From the NCBI GenBank assembly GCA_910577935.1, contig CAJTOT010000055.1, positions 1 to 15,845 of the forward strand: DNA of 15,845 nucleotides. Reading direction: 5' to 3'. Below are positions 7,218 to 14,985 of the stretch, piece after piece (positions within the stretch are counted from its first letter, which is position 1; each line of letters opens with the position of its first letter). Origin of the DNA: an uncultured Hungatella sp. GTDB lineage: Bacteria; Bacillota; Clostridia; Lachnospirales; Lachnospiraceae. The notes beneath the pieces were generated by a model that saw only the letters and a program-made list of their open reading frames with translations, made no database searches and was not told the origin of the DNA. The position numbers were made by a program, and so were the translations under genes.

Positions 7218-8762
7218 ATGAAACGATTTCCCAAGAGTATACGCTTTCGCTTCAGCGTGATTTTCATCGGTCTTATGGCAGCTATTCTTCTGGGCATCTG
7301 GGCGGTGAACAACTGGATGCTGGAGGGATTTTACATCAATCAGAAGGTGGACTCCCTGCAGCTGGCCTATTCGGAGATGGACGCTCTGGTTATAGAGAAG
7401 ATGAGCCGGGACGAGTATATCAGCGACGATTTTATGGACGGAGTCGACGGCGATAACGAGAAGCAGGCCAGGACCCTTGAATTGCTCCGGAACATAAGCG
7501 ACCAGTACAATATCACTCTGCTGATCATTGACAGTTTCAACAATATGCCCCTGGTGGCCTCCAACAGGGATATTCACTTTATGATGGACCGGGTGTTCCA
7601 GTATATGCTGGGGCGAAACAATCCCAAGACAGAGATCATGATGGAAAATGAGAACTATACCATCCAGAAAACCTTTGATCCCCGGTCGAAATCTTTCTAT
7701 CTGGAGAGCTGGGGATACTACTCCGACGACCGGACTATTTTCATCATGTCCATCCCTCTTGCCAGCATCAGAGAGAGCGTTCAGCTGTCCAACCGGTTTT
7801 TGGTTTACGTAGGCGCGGCGGCCATGGTTTTAGGCAGCGGGGTTATGTATCTTGCCATGAAGATGGTCACCTCCCCCATTCTCCAGCTGGCAAATATATC
7901 GGAAAAGATGTCCAGCCTGGATTTTGAGGCCAAGTACCAGGGAGACGCCCAGGATGAGATCGGGATTCTGGGCAAGAGCATGAATGCCCTGTCCGACAAG
8001 CTGAAGGAGACCATCGGGGAGCTGAAATCCGCCAACAATGAACTTCAAAAGGACATACAGGAGAAGATCCAGATCGACGAGATGAGGCAGGAGTTCATCG
8101 CCAATGTGTCCCACGAGCTGAAGACGCCCATCGCGCTGATTCAGGGGTACGCCGAGGGGCTGACGGAAGGGCTGGCGGAGGAGAAGGAGAGCAGGGACTA
8201 TTATTGTGAAGTGATTATGGACGAGGCCAACAAGATGAACAAGATGGTCCGGCAGCTTCTGACCCTCAGCGCCCTGGAGTCGGGAAATGACCATGCCTCC
8301 ATGGAGCGCTTTGACTTGACAGAGCTGATAGGAGGAGTCCTGTCTTCCGCCAGAATACTCATAGAACAAAAAGGCGCCTCTCTGGAGTTTGCCTGCGGCC
8401 ATCCGGTGTATGTGTGGGCAGACGAGTTCAAGATCGAGGAGGTGGTGACCAACTATGTGAGCAATGCCCTGAACCATCTGGCGGGAGAAAGAAAAATCGA
8501 GATCCGGGTTGAGGAGCTGGAGGAGACCGTCCGGGTGACGGTTAAAAATACAGGTGAGCCTATCCCGGAGGAGGATCTCCCCAACATATGGACGAAATTT
8601 TACAAAGTGGACAAGGCGAGGACGAGGGCCTACGGGGGCAGCGGCATCGGCCTGTCCATCGTTAAGGCCGTCATGGATTCCCACAACAAAGAGTGCGGCG
8701 TGGACAACGTGGAGGACGGAGTGGAGTTCTGGTTTGTGCTGGACTCCAAGAAAGAGGCATAG
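7218..8762 (+). CDS. Membrane sensor histidine kinase (VanS/PhoR-like)
   Basis: The 514-residue partner of the preceding regulator. Transmembrane segments lie at about 10-30 and 193-213 and enclose an extracytoplasmic sensor domain of roughly 160 residues with no family I recognise. A HAMP domain (214-266), a short coiled coil and the dimerisation domain follow, with FIANVSHELKTPIALIQGYA and phosphorylated H299. The ATPase domain has N-box NYVSNALNH, the G1-like NTGEPIPEEDLPNIW, and G2 GGSGIGLSIVKAVM. The usual DxGxG of the G1 box is replaced by NTGEP, a variant I associate with functional Firmicutes kinases of this subgroup, so I do not take it as damage. ATG 7218 has AGAGGTG at 7201-7207. 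A terminator follows at 8790-8840. Confidence 0.92.
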   Translation: MKRFPKSIRFRFSVIFIGLMAAILLGIWAVNNWMLEGFYINQKVDSLQLAYSEMDALVIEKMSRDEYISDDFMDGVDGDNEKQARTLELLRNISDQYNITLLIIDSFNNMPLVASNRDIHFMMDRVFQYMLGRNNPKTEIMMENENYTIQKTFDPRSKSFYLESWGYYSDDRTIFIMSIPLASIRESVQLSNRFLVYVGAAAMVLGSGVMYLAMKMVTSPILQLANISEKMSSLDFEAKYQGDAQDEIGILGKSMNALSDKLKETIGELKSANNELQKDIQEKIQIDEMRQEFIANVSHELKTPIALIQGYAEGLTEGLAEEKESRDYYCEVIMDEANKMNKMVRQLLTLSALESGNDHASMERFDLTELIGGVLSSARILIEQKGASLEFACGHPVYVWADEFKIEEVVTNYVSNALNHLAGERKIEIRVEELEETVRVTVKNTGEPIPEEDLPNIWTKFYKVDKARTRAYGGSGIGLSIVKAVMDSHNKECGVDNVEDGVEFWFVLDSKKEA

Positions 8763-8789
8763 AGAGGGAAAGATAAAGCAGACATGGCG

Positions 8790-8840
8790 AAAAAACGCCG
8801 CGGCGCGGAGAGGCGATCCTCCGGGCCGCGGTGTTTTTTT
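8790..8840. terminator. Bidirectional terminator between convergent genes
   Basis: CGCCGCGG (8796-8803) pairs with CCGCGGTG (8826-8833), with an inner CGGAG/CTCCG stem. The outer stem is flanked by A6 on the left (8790-8795) and T7 on the right (8834-8840). Read on either strand, the hairpin is followed by a U-tract, so it can end both the kinase transcript and the leftward ATPase transcript. A second hairpin (GCCCT..AGGGC, 8841-8868) lies beside it. Confidence 0.85.
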
Positions 8841-8880
8841 GCCCTTTTTGCCGAAAAACCGGCAGGGCCGGGTCCTCAGG

Positions 8881-10359
8881 CTATGTGATACACAGATTGG
8901 AAAGGTGGTACAAAGCATCTGCGGACAGGCTGTCTCCCTTCAGCTTTTGTACGCACCTGCCCTTGTGCAGAAACAAAACCTCGTCGCACAGGCCGGCAAT
9001 CTCCGTGAAATCCGAAGAGATAAGCAGGATTCCCGTGCCTTTGAGCAGCAGCTGGTTGATAATATTATACAGCTCTGATTTGCCGGCGGCATCGACCTCG
9101 GCGCTGGGCTCATCCAGGATGAGGATCTTGGGATGATTGCAGAAAGCGCGCCCCAGCATAACTTTCTGCCGGTTGCCGTTGCTGAGGGCGGAGACCTTCT
9201 GGTAACAGTTGTCGGCCCTGATGCGCAGCCTTGTCTGATAGTATCTGGACAGGGCGGCGGCCTGCTGTCCGGAAGAGCCGCCGAGATTCAGGGTGTTTAC
9301 GTCTACGATATTGAAGCGGATATTGTTGTTCAAAAACAGCCCGTTCTGGTCCCTGTGCTGAGGGATATAGTAGATCTGGCGGGAGATGGCATCGGAGGGA
9401 GAGTGAAACCGGATGGTCTGATTTTCGTAGGCGACGCGTCCGTACTGTCTGGCAGCCCGTCCCACCAGCAGCTTTCCCACCTGGCTTTTTCCGGAAGCCA
9501 GAGTTCCGGTGATGCCCAGTATCTCGCCTTCGCGGAGGGAGAAGCTGATGTCTTTCACGTAGCCGTCCGACAGAAACTCTACCTCCAGCAGCGTCTTTCC
9601 CCTGGTGACGGGCAGCTTTGGGTAGGACTTCAGATGGATGGAGCCGGCAAGCCTGTCCAGGATCTCCTCAGGCTCATAGTCCGCCAGGGAATCGGTGGAG
9701 AGGACGGCCCCGTCCTTTAAGGTGGTGATGTAATCCGCGAAGTCGATGAACCACTGGGAGGCGTGGGAGATGACGATGATGGTTTTCTCTCTCTGCTTCA
9801 GGGCCTTGATCAGCTTCAGAAGCATCTTTTTGGCATAGTCGGGCAGATAGATGAAAGGCTCGTCGAAGATCAGGATCTCCCTGTCTGTGAGGACGGTCCT
9901 CACCAGCTGGAGAATCCTGTGCTGGGCCGAGCTGAGGGATCTGGCTTTTTCGTACAGAAAAGGCCGCAGACAGGAGGCAAACTCTGACAGGTAGTCAGGG
10001 ACATGGGCGTCAAAATATTCCTCCAGATTCCGGAACCACACAGAAGTGTTCATAAAAAGATTCTGGAAAACCGTCAGCTCTTCCGTGACGCAGCTGGTCT
10101 GGGGAGACACTGCGATGAGGGAGGATTTCTCAAAAAACGGCGCGCAGTGGCGGTAGGAATGGGGGCCGATGGTGAGGCAGCCCTGGTCAAAATCGGCAGT
10201 GCCGCAGAGAATGCGGATCAGGATAGATTTTCCGGCCCCGTTGGCGCCCCACAAAATATGGGTGGTGCCCTTGTGGATCTCCAGGTTGATGTTTTTGAGG
10301 ACAGACTGGCCGTCAATGGATTTGCTGATGTTGGTGAGAGTGATGCAGGGAGATTCCAT
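8881..10359 (-). CDS. Divergent tandem-NBD sugar-type ABC ATPase without its own permease
   Basis: A 492-residue protein with two ATP-binding domains in one chain, the layout of RbsA/MglA/XylG sugar importers. NBD1: Walker A GANGAGKS (38-45), signature LSSAQ (142-146, usually LS.GQ or LS.AQ), Walker B ILIFDEP (D166, E167) and H199. The usual D-loop pattern after DEP is replaced by FIYLPDY. NBD2: Walker A GTLASGKS (285-292), LSNGN (392-396), Walker B ILILDEPS (D416, E417), and S449 where NBD1 has its switch histidine. Typical RbsA proteins carry an Arg instead of the Walker lysine in NBD2 (as the 12480 gene does), but this one keeps K291. It lies 18 bp after the DeoR gene on the same strand and has no binding protein or permease beside it. 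The start is ATG 10357-10359 with AGGAGG only 3 nt away, which is unusually close. It could be an alternative ATPase for the divergent importer or a regulatory paralogue; this is inference. Confidence 0.85.
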   Translation of the reverse strand: MESPCITLTNISKSIDGQSVLKNINLEIHKGTTHILWGANGAGKSILIRILCGTADFDQGCLTIGPHSYRHCAPFFEKSSLIAVSPQTSCVTEELTVFQNLFMNTSVWFRNLEEYFDAHVPDYLSEFASCLRPFLYEKARSLSSAQHRILQLVRTVLTDREILIFDEPFIYLPDYAKKMLLKLIKALKQREKTIIVISHASQWFIDFADYITTLKDGAVLSTDSLADYEPEEILDRLAGSIHLKSYPKLPVTRGKTLLEVEFLSDGYVKDISFSLREGEILGITGTLASGKSQVGKLLVGRAARQYGRVAYENQTIRFHSPSDAISRQIYYIPQHRDQNGLFLNNNIRFNIVDVNTLNLGGSSGQQAAALSRYYQTRLRIRADNCYQKVSALSNGNRQKVMLGRAFCNHPKILILDEPSAEVDAAGKSELYNIINQLLLKGTGILLISSDFTEIAGLCDEVLFLHKGRCVQKLKGDSLSADALYHLSNLCIT

Positions 10360-10377
10360 GGCCCTCCTTTCGTTAAA

Positions 10378-11163
10378 TCAGTTCATGGCGGTGTACAGAG
10401 GAATATTGTGTGTAAAATAGTAGGAGGTATACTCAGCCGGCAGATCGAAGTCGGAGATCAGGCAGACAGACCGCTGATTTCCGCCCAGAAGATAACGGGC
10501 GTTGCGCCCGGCCTTGTCCGAGGAAAACATGATGTACATGTCACAGGAAGAATACTGAAAAAACCGGATCAGGCCCTGGGTATCGTAAGAGTTGGTGCTG
10601 AGTCCTTTTTCAAGGGTGATTCCGTCTGCGGAGATAAATGCCTTCTTGATGATGAGCCTTTCCAGGGTATGCAAAAGCAGCTCCCCCTGAAGTGTGTCGG
10701 ACCCTTTTGACATCATGCCGCCTGTGAGGATAGTGTCTACATTGGGGTTGGCGGCGGTGATCTGAGCGATCTTTATGTCGCTGGTGGCCACGGAGACGCG
10801 CTTGTCTGTCCGGGCGATGCAGGCGGCCAGCTGTCTGGATTCGCTGCCGGGGCCTATGTATATAAAATCCTGGTTTTCGATGTGCTGGAGAGCGATCTGT
10901 CCGAGAAAGCAGGTCTGCGGATTGAGAGGCTCAGGGGAGAGGGGGGCATCTGAAGAACTGCCGGAAGGCAGAACAGGGGCCGCCTCTTTTAAGGTGGCTC
11001 CCCCAAAGCTTCTGACGATGATTCCCGCGTCCTCAAGGGTGTTTAAATCCCGGCGGACAGTGACCTCACTGACGCCTAGGATCTCACTGAGGGCCGATAC
11101 CTCGATAAATTTTTTCTCTTCAATGATTCGTTTGATAATTTCCAGCCGGTGATTTTTGAACAT
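10378..11163 (-). CDS. DeoR-family transcriptional regulator
   Basis: A 261-residue repressor-type protein. The N-terminal DeoR winged helix (3-57) contains RLEIIKRIIEEKKFIEVSAL, the recognition helix VSEVTVRRDLNTLE and the family wing RSFGGA. The C-terminal domain (about 85-261) has the DeoRC sugar-phosphate-binding fold: IYIGPGSES at 101-109 replaces the commoner DSGTTT effector loop, TGGM is at 147-150, and KAFISADGITLEKGLST is at 174-190. The altered effector loop suggests an unusual ligand. A Ser/Pro-rich linker (60-80) joins the domains. ATG 11161-11163 has AGGAG at 11172-11176 with 8 nt spacing. It is divergent from the importer genes and probably controls both directions from the repeats between them. 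Confidence 0.9.
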   Translation of the reverse strand: MFKNHRLEIIKRIIEEKKFIEVSALSEILGVSEVTVRRDLNTLEDAGIIVRSFGGATLKEAAPVLPSGSSSDAPLSPEPLNPQTCFLGQIALQHIENQDFIYIGPGSESRQLAACIARTDKRVSVATSDIKIAQITAANPNVDTILTGGMMSKGSDTLQGELLLHTLERLIIKKAFISADGITLEKGLSTNSYDTQGLIRFFQYSSCDMYIMFSSDKAGRNARYLLGGNQRSVCLISDFDLPAEYTSYYFTHNIPLYTAMN

Positions 11164-11189
11164 GATCAGAACTCCTTTTGTTGATTTTC

Positions 11190-11218
11190 ATTCTAGCACA
11201 AAAGAAACCGGTCGTAAA
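11190..11218 (-). promoter_or_regulatory. Promoter for the DeoR-ATPase operon
   Basis: On the minus strand, TTTACG (11218-11213), a 17-bp spacer and TAGAAT (11195-11190), with TGC directly before the -10 box forming an extended -10. It lies 27 bases upstream of the regulator start. Confidence 0.6.
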
Positions 11219-11227
11219 GGAGAATAC

Positions 11228-11266
11228 GAAAATGATTGAAAATGAATATATAATCAAAATCAAACA
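11228..11266. promoter_or_regulatory. Upstream operator-like repeat cluster
   Basis: GAAAATGA occurs at 11228-11235 and again at 11238-11245, exactly 10 bp apart, followed by CAAAAT and CAAACA at 11255-11266. A-tract repeats at helical spacing are typical of DeoR-family operators. The cluster lies between the two divergent promoters. Confidence 0.45.
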
Positions 11267-11324
11267 GTCATAAAATGGCAATATATACAAATGTATACTA
11301 AAATAATTGGATAAAATGGATATA

Positions 11325-11353
11325 TTGACAAGGAAAGCAAAGTGTGTTATAGT
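11325..11353 (+). promoter_or_regulatory. Promoter for the sugar importer operon
   Basis: A perfect TTGACA (11325-11330), a 17-bp spacer and TATAGT (11348-11353). Initiation near 11360 gives a leader of about 70 nt that contains the downstream operator-like repeats. It is a strong promoter that would need repression. Confidence 0.85.
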
Positions 11354-11370
11354 TTCAACATAAAACAAAC

Positions 11371-11409
11371 TCGAACAAAATCAAAACTAAAACGAAAATA
11401 AATGTTCGA
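11371..11409. promoter_or_regulatory. Downstream operator-like array of DeoR type
   Basis: TCGAAC (11371-11376) and GTTCGA (11404-11409) form a perfect inverted pair with centres 33 bp apart. Between them are four contiguous A-tract hexamers (CAAAAT, CAAAAC, TAAAAC, GAAAAT; 11376-11399). GTTCGA-type half-sites and repeated AAA hexamers are both known in DeoR-family operators such as that of GlpR. The position just after the predicted transcription start suits repression. The regulator bound is inferred. Confidence 0.55.
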
Positions 11410-11430
11410 AAAAGAAATGGAGGAATCATC

Positions 11431-12438
11431 ATGAAAAGAAGAATCATCACAACAGCGCTGGGGATTATGGCGGCGGTGTCTCTTGCAGGCTGCTCCACAG
11501 GGAAAGCCCCGGAATCCGCGGCGGCACAGACTCAGGCGCAGGCACAGGAGCCGGAAGGAGGCGCGGAGGCGGCTGATGAGCAGAAGACGGTGAAGGTGGG
11601 AGTCAGCCTTTACAATATGAATAATCCCCATTTTGTTCTGATGGCGGAGGCCATCGAGGAGCAGGTGGCTGCGAGGGGCGGCACGGTGGTGGTGGTAGAC
11701 CCGCTGAAAGACAACGCGAAGCAGGTGTCCGATATTGAGGATCTCATCAGCCAGGGCTGCGACGTGATTATCTGCGCGGCGGTTGACGCCAGAGGGCTTA
11801 ACGTGGCATTGAAGGCCTGTCAGAATGAGGGGGTGCCGGTGATCAACGTGGACATGCCTGTGGAGGATACCTCCCTGGTGGCATCGGTCATCGCCACGGA
11901 CAACTATGAGGCCGGATATGTTCTGGGTGAGGCAATGATCAAGGAGACCGGCGGACAGGCGAAGATCGGCCTTTTGGAGAGGGTGGAGTCCCAGGCTATC
12001 CGCTCCAGAGTGGAGGGCTTCGAGGCTGCCATCAAGGACCAGCCGGGTATGGAGATCGTGATCCGCCAGTCCTGTATGACTACCACGGAGGACGCCCTGC
12101 CTGTGGTGGAAAATTTCCTCCAGTCCAACCCTGAGATCACGGACATGTTCTTTGGCAATGACATGTAGCTTCTCGGCGGCGTCAACGCCTGCAAGGCAGG
12201 GGGCAGGACCGATATCCGGCTGTACGGAATCGACGGTTCCGAGAACGGGATGAAACTGGTCCAGGAAGGAAAGGCTGTGGGGACCAGCGCCCAGTTTCCG
12301 GTGAGAATAGGCGAGACGGCTGTTGAGTACGCCTACAAAGTGCTAAACGGCGAGGGGGTGGAAGAAAAGACTCTGATCCCCAGTATTTTCATCGACAAGA
12401 CCAACGTAGACGAGTACATCAAGATATATCAGGAGTAG
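11431..12438 (+). pseudogene. Sugar ABC transporter substrate-binding lipoprotein interrupted by an amber codon
   Basis: A periplasmic-binding-protein family 1 (RbsB-like) lipoprotein. It has a signal peptide with lipobox SLAGC (lipidated C21), an Ala/Gln/Glu-rich linker to about 50, then the sugar-binding core starting VKVGVSLYNMNNPHFVLM and continuing through DLISQGCDVIICAAVD, GVPVINVDMP and MFFGNDM. Codon 246 is TAG (12166-12168). The same frame continues without any other defect for 89 codons (LLGGVNACKAGG, LYGIDGSENGMKLVQEG, GTSAQFPVRIG) to the natural TAG at 12436-12438, so the intact protein would have 335 codons. The stop falls in the conserved NDxMALGAL-type region, and the truncated product would lack part of the second lobe and the hinge. 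ATG 11431 has GGAGG at 11419-11423. It is the first gene of the importer operon. Nonsense mutation, sequencing error and suppression are all possible. Confidence 0.85.
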
Positions 12439-12479
12439 AAGCTTCAGAGCAGGCAGCATATGCGGAGAGGGGAACTGTG

Positions 12480-13991
12480 ATGGGAGATCAATCCTTGATT
12501 CTGGAAATGAAAGACATTCGAAAGGTATTTCCGGGAGTGGTCGCGCTGGACCACATGCAGCTTCAGATCGGAGCCGGCGAGGTCCACGCGCTTCTCGGTG
12601 AAAACGGGGCCGGAAAGTCCACGCTGATCAAGATACTCGCCGGAATCCACCGGGAGGACGGAGGAGAGATCTGGTTTGAAGGCCGGCAGGCGCATATTGA
12701 GAGCATTATGGATTCCCGGAAGCTGGGGATCAGCGTGGTACATCAGGAGCTGAGTCTGTGCGACAACATGACGGTGGCGGAAAATATTTTTCTGGGGAAG
12801 GAACTGACGGTGAAAGGGTTTCTCTGCCGTGACGACGAGATGATCAGGCAGGCTAAAAAGATTCTGGATCATTTTAATATTTCTATAGATCCCAGGGCCA
12901 GGATCGGAGAGTTAAGCATTGCCCAGCAGCAGATGGTGGAGATCGCCAGAGCCATGTCGGGGGAGGTGAAGCTGTTAATCCTGGACGAGCCCACGGGGAC
13001 CTTGACCAACCGGGAGGTTGACAAGCTGTTTGACTTGATAGAGACTCTGAAGAAAAATAAGGTGGCGGTGATCTACATATCCCACCGGCTGGAGGAACTG
13101 TTCCGCATTGCCGACAAGGTGACAGTGCTCAGAGACGGGGTGTACATAAAGACCCTGGACATCAAAGACACCACCTACGGCGAGCTGGTGAACCTGCTGG
13201 TGGGGCGTGAAATGAAGGCCATGTATCCGGCGGTGGACAATCAGGTGGGCGGGGAGCTTATGCGGGTTTCCCATCTCACCAGAGGCAGAGCGGTGAAGGA
13301 CTGCAGTTTTGTCTTAAACAAAGGGGAGATTCTGGGCTTTTACGGCCTTGTGGGATCTGGCAGGACAGAGATTATGCGGATGCTCTACGGGATTGACAGG
13401 CCTGACAGAGGAGAGATCTTTATCAGCCGGAAAAAGGCGGATATCAGGAATGTAGAATCGGCTCTCAGCCTGGGAATCAGCATGGTGCCTGAGAACAGGA
13501 AGGAACAGGGTCTGATTCTGATACAGGGAGTGGACTATAATATTACCATCAGCGTTTTGAAAAAAATATACGGAAGGCTGACGGCAGATATCAAAATAGA
13601 AGACGAGATTATAGACAGATATATCAGAGACCTGTCTATAAAGACTCCCTCCAGGTCACAGATGGTAAAATTCCTCAGCGGCGGAAACCAGCAGAAAGTG
13701 GTGCTTTCTAAAAATCTGGCCACGAATCCCAAGATATTGATTCTGGACGAGCCTACCAGGGGAATCGATGTGGGAGCCAAGAAGGAGATATACGACATTA
13801 TCGCGGACCTGGCCAAAAAGGGGGTATCCATCATTATGGTGTCCTCGGAGATGCCGGAGATCATCCACATGTGCAACCGGGTGGTGGTTATGCATGAAGG
13901 AAGCATCAGCGGCGTTCTGTCGGGGAAAGATATCAATGAACAGGCAATTATAAGAAAGGCGATGGGAGAAGAAGCAGATGAAGCGGTCTAA
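12480..13991 (+). CDS. Sugar ABC transporter ATP-binding protein (RbsA/MglA type)
   Basis: The 503-residue tandem ATPase energises sugar import through the permease encoded next. NBD1 is fully equipped: Walker A GENGAGKST (40-48), Q-loop HQE, signature LSIAQ (145-149), Walker B LLILDEP (D169, E170) and H202. NBD2 shows the usual degeneration of this family: GLVGSGRT with R295 replacing the Walker lysine, LSGGN (399-403), ILILDEPTRGID, and S455 at the switch-histidine position. The usual DEPTAALT appears as DEPTGTLT, a minor variation. ATG 12480 has a GGAGAGGGG site at 12464-12472 at good distance; an in-frame GTG at 12477 is immediately adjacent. The gene follows the binding-protein gene by 41 bp and overlaps the permease by 14 bp, so it is translationally coupled to it. 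It looks fully functional despite the stop in the binding-protein gene. Confidence 0.94.
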   Translation: MGDQSLILEMKDIRKVFPGVVALDHMQLQIGAGEVHALLGENGAGKSTLIKILAGIHREDGGEIWFEGRQAHIESIMDSRKLGISVVHQELSLCDNMTVAENIFLGKELTVKGFLCRDDEMIRQAKKILDHFNISIDPRARIGELSIAQQQMVEIARAMSGEVKLLILDEPTGTLTNREVDKLFDLIETLKKNKVAVIYISHRLEELFRIADKVTVLRDGVYIKTLDIKDTTYGELVNLLVGREMKAMYPAVDNQVGGELMRVSHLTRGRAVKDCSFVLNKGEILGFYGLVGSGRTEIMRMLYGIDRPDRGEIFISRKKADIRNVESALSLGISMVPENRKEQGLILIQGVDYNITISVLKKIYGRLTADIKIEDEIIDRYIRDLSIKTPSRSQMVKFLSGGNQQKVVLSKNLATNPKILILDEPTRGIDVGAKKEIYDIIADLAKKGVSIIMVSSEMPEIIHMCNRVVVMHEGSISGVLSGKDINEQAIIRKAMGEEADEAV

Positions 13992-14985
13992 TTTTTTTAC
14001 AAGATATTTTAAAGAAAACGGCGGTATTATCATTGCGCTAATTCTGCTGTGCATATTTTTCACTATCAATTCCGACGCGTTTTTGACCAGGGACAATATC
14101 ATCAACGTGCTGCGTCAGATTTCCATGAACGGAATTATCGCGGTGGGGCTTACGTATACGCTTCTTGTGGTAGGCGTGGATTTGTCCATCGGTTCCGTGA
14201 TCAGCGCCTCCGGCTGCCTGGCGGTGCTTCTCCTGGTGAAAGGCGTGCCCCTTCCCTTTTGTTTCGCGGCGGCTCTGATTCTGGGCATGGCAGTGGGCGT
14301 GTGCAACGGCAGCATGATTTCCGTCATCGGAATTCCGCCCTACATCGCCACCCTCACCACCCAGACCATCGTGCGCGGCGTGGCTTATGCCATCACAGGC
14401 GGATATCCCACCATGTTTGACAATGACACATTTTACAGCATGGGAAACGGATATATCGGCATCATACCGATTCCGGTCATCATCATGTTCGCTGTGTTGT
14501 TTGCGGCGTCCTTTGTCTTAAACAAGACCAGGCATGGCAGGAACATGTACGCTGTGGGAGGAAACAAGGAGGCGGCCCTGTTCTCAGGCATCAACAATAA
14601 GAAAGTAATCATCATTTCCTATGTGGTCAGCGGCTGTCTGGCGGCTGTCACAGGCATCATCATGATGGCCAGGCTGAGTTCCGGCCAGCCTACGGCCGGC
14701 GAGGGGATGGAATCCGACGCCGTCGCCGCGGCAGTGATCGGCGGAACCAGCATGGCAGGCGGCATCGGCAAGGTGGGAGGCACTCTCATCGGCGCTCTGA
14801 TCATCGGCGTGCTGAACAACGGGCTGAACCTGATGGGCGTAAAGTTTTACTGGCAGTATATTGCCAAGGGCCTCGTCCTGGGGCTGGCTCTTTTCATTGA
14901 TATTATGAAAAACAACAGAGAGATTTCTGTAAAAAAGATGTTTGAGAAACTGAAACCCAATGCAGGAGTGGGAGGTTCCGTATGA
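13978..14985 (+). CDS. Sugar ABC transporter permease (RbsC type)
   Basis: The 335-residue integral membrane subunit of the importer (BPD_transp_2 family), with about eight to ten hydrophobic helices beginning near residue 17. It shows the RbsC-type motifs: VLRQISMNGIIAVGLTYTL near 44-62, VGVDLSIGSV (65-74), the ATPase-contacting GGNKEAALFSGI (194-205) and GTSMAGGIGKVGGTLIGAL (from 256). ATG 13978 lies inside the ATPase gene, giving a 14-bp overlap, with GGGAG at 13964-13968 as its ribosome binding site. Its stop codon overlaps the next start in ATGA (14982-14985). The length and motifs are normal for the family. The sugar transported cannot be named from sequence alone. Confidence 0.94.
   Translation: MKRSNFFTRYFKENGGIIIALILLCIFFTINSDAFLTRDNIINVLRQISMNGIIAVGLTYTLLVVGVDLSIGSVISASGCLAVLLLVKGVPLPFCFAAALILGMAVGVCNGSMISVIGIPPYIATLTTQTIVRGVAYAITGGYPTMFDNDTFYSMGNGYIGIIPIPVIIMFAVLFAASFVLNKTRHGRNMYAVGGNKEAALFSGINNKKVIIISYVVSGCLAAVTGIIMMARLSSGQPTAGEGMESDAVAAAVIGGTSMAGGIGKVGGTLIGALIIGVLNNGLNLMGVKFYWQYIAKGLVLGLALFIDIMKNNREISVKKMFEKLKPNAGVGGSV

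Noticed and set aside
6492..7577. A 361-codon antisense open frame over the response regulator and kinase genes
   Set aside because: It spans two recognised genes on the other strand and shows no domain.
7830..8918. A 362-codon antisense open frame over the histidine kinase
   Set aside because: It runs through the kinase's conserved catalytic domains and across the terminator hairpin; no family features.
10003..10710. A 235-codon plus-strand open frame over the ATPase and DeoR genes
   Set aside because: It crosses the boundary of two clear minus-strand genes and has no motif of its own.
12166..12168. Pyrrolysine insertion at the amber codon
   Set aside because: No insertion element is evident after the codon, TAG ends several other genes here, and a sugar-binding protein is not a known pyrrolysine protein.
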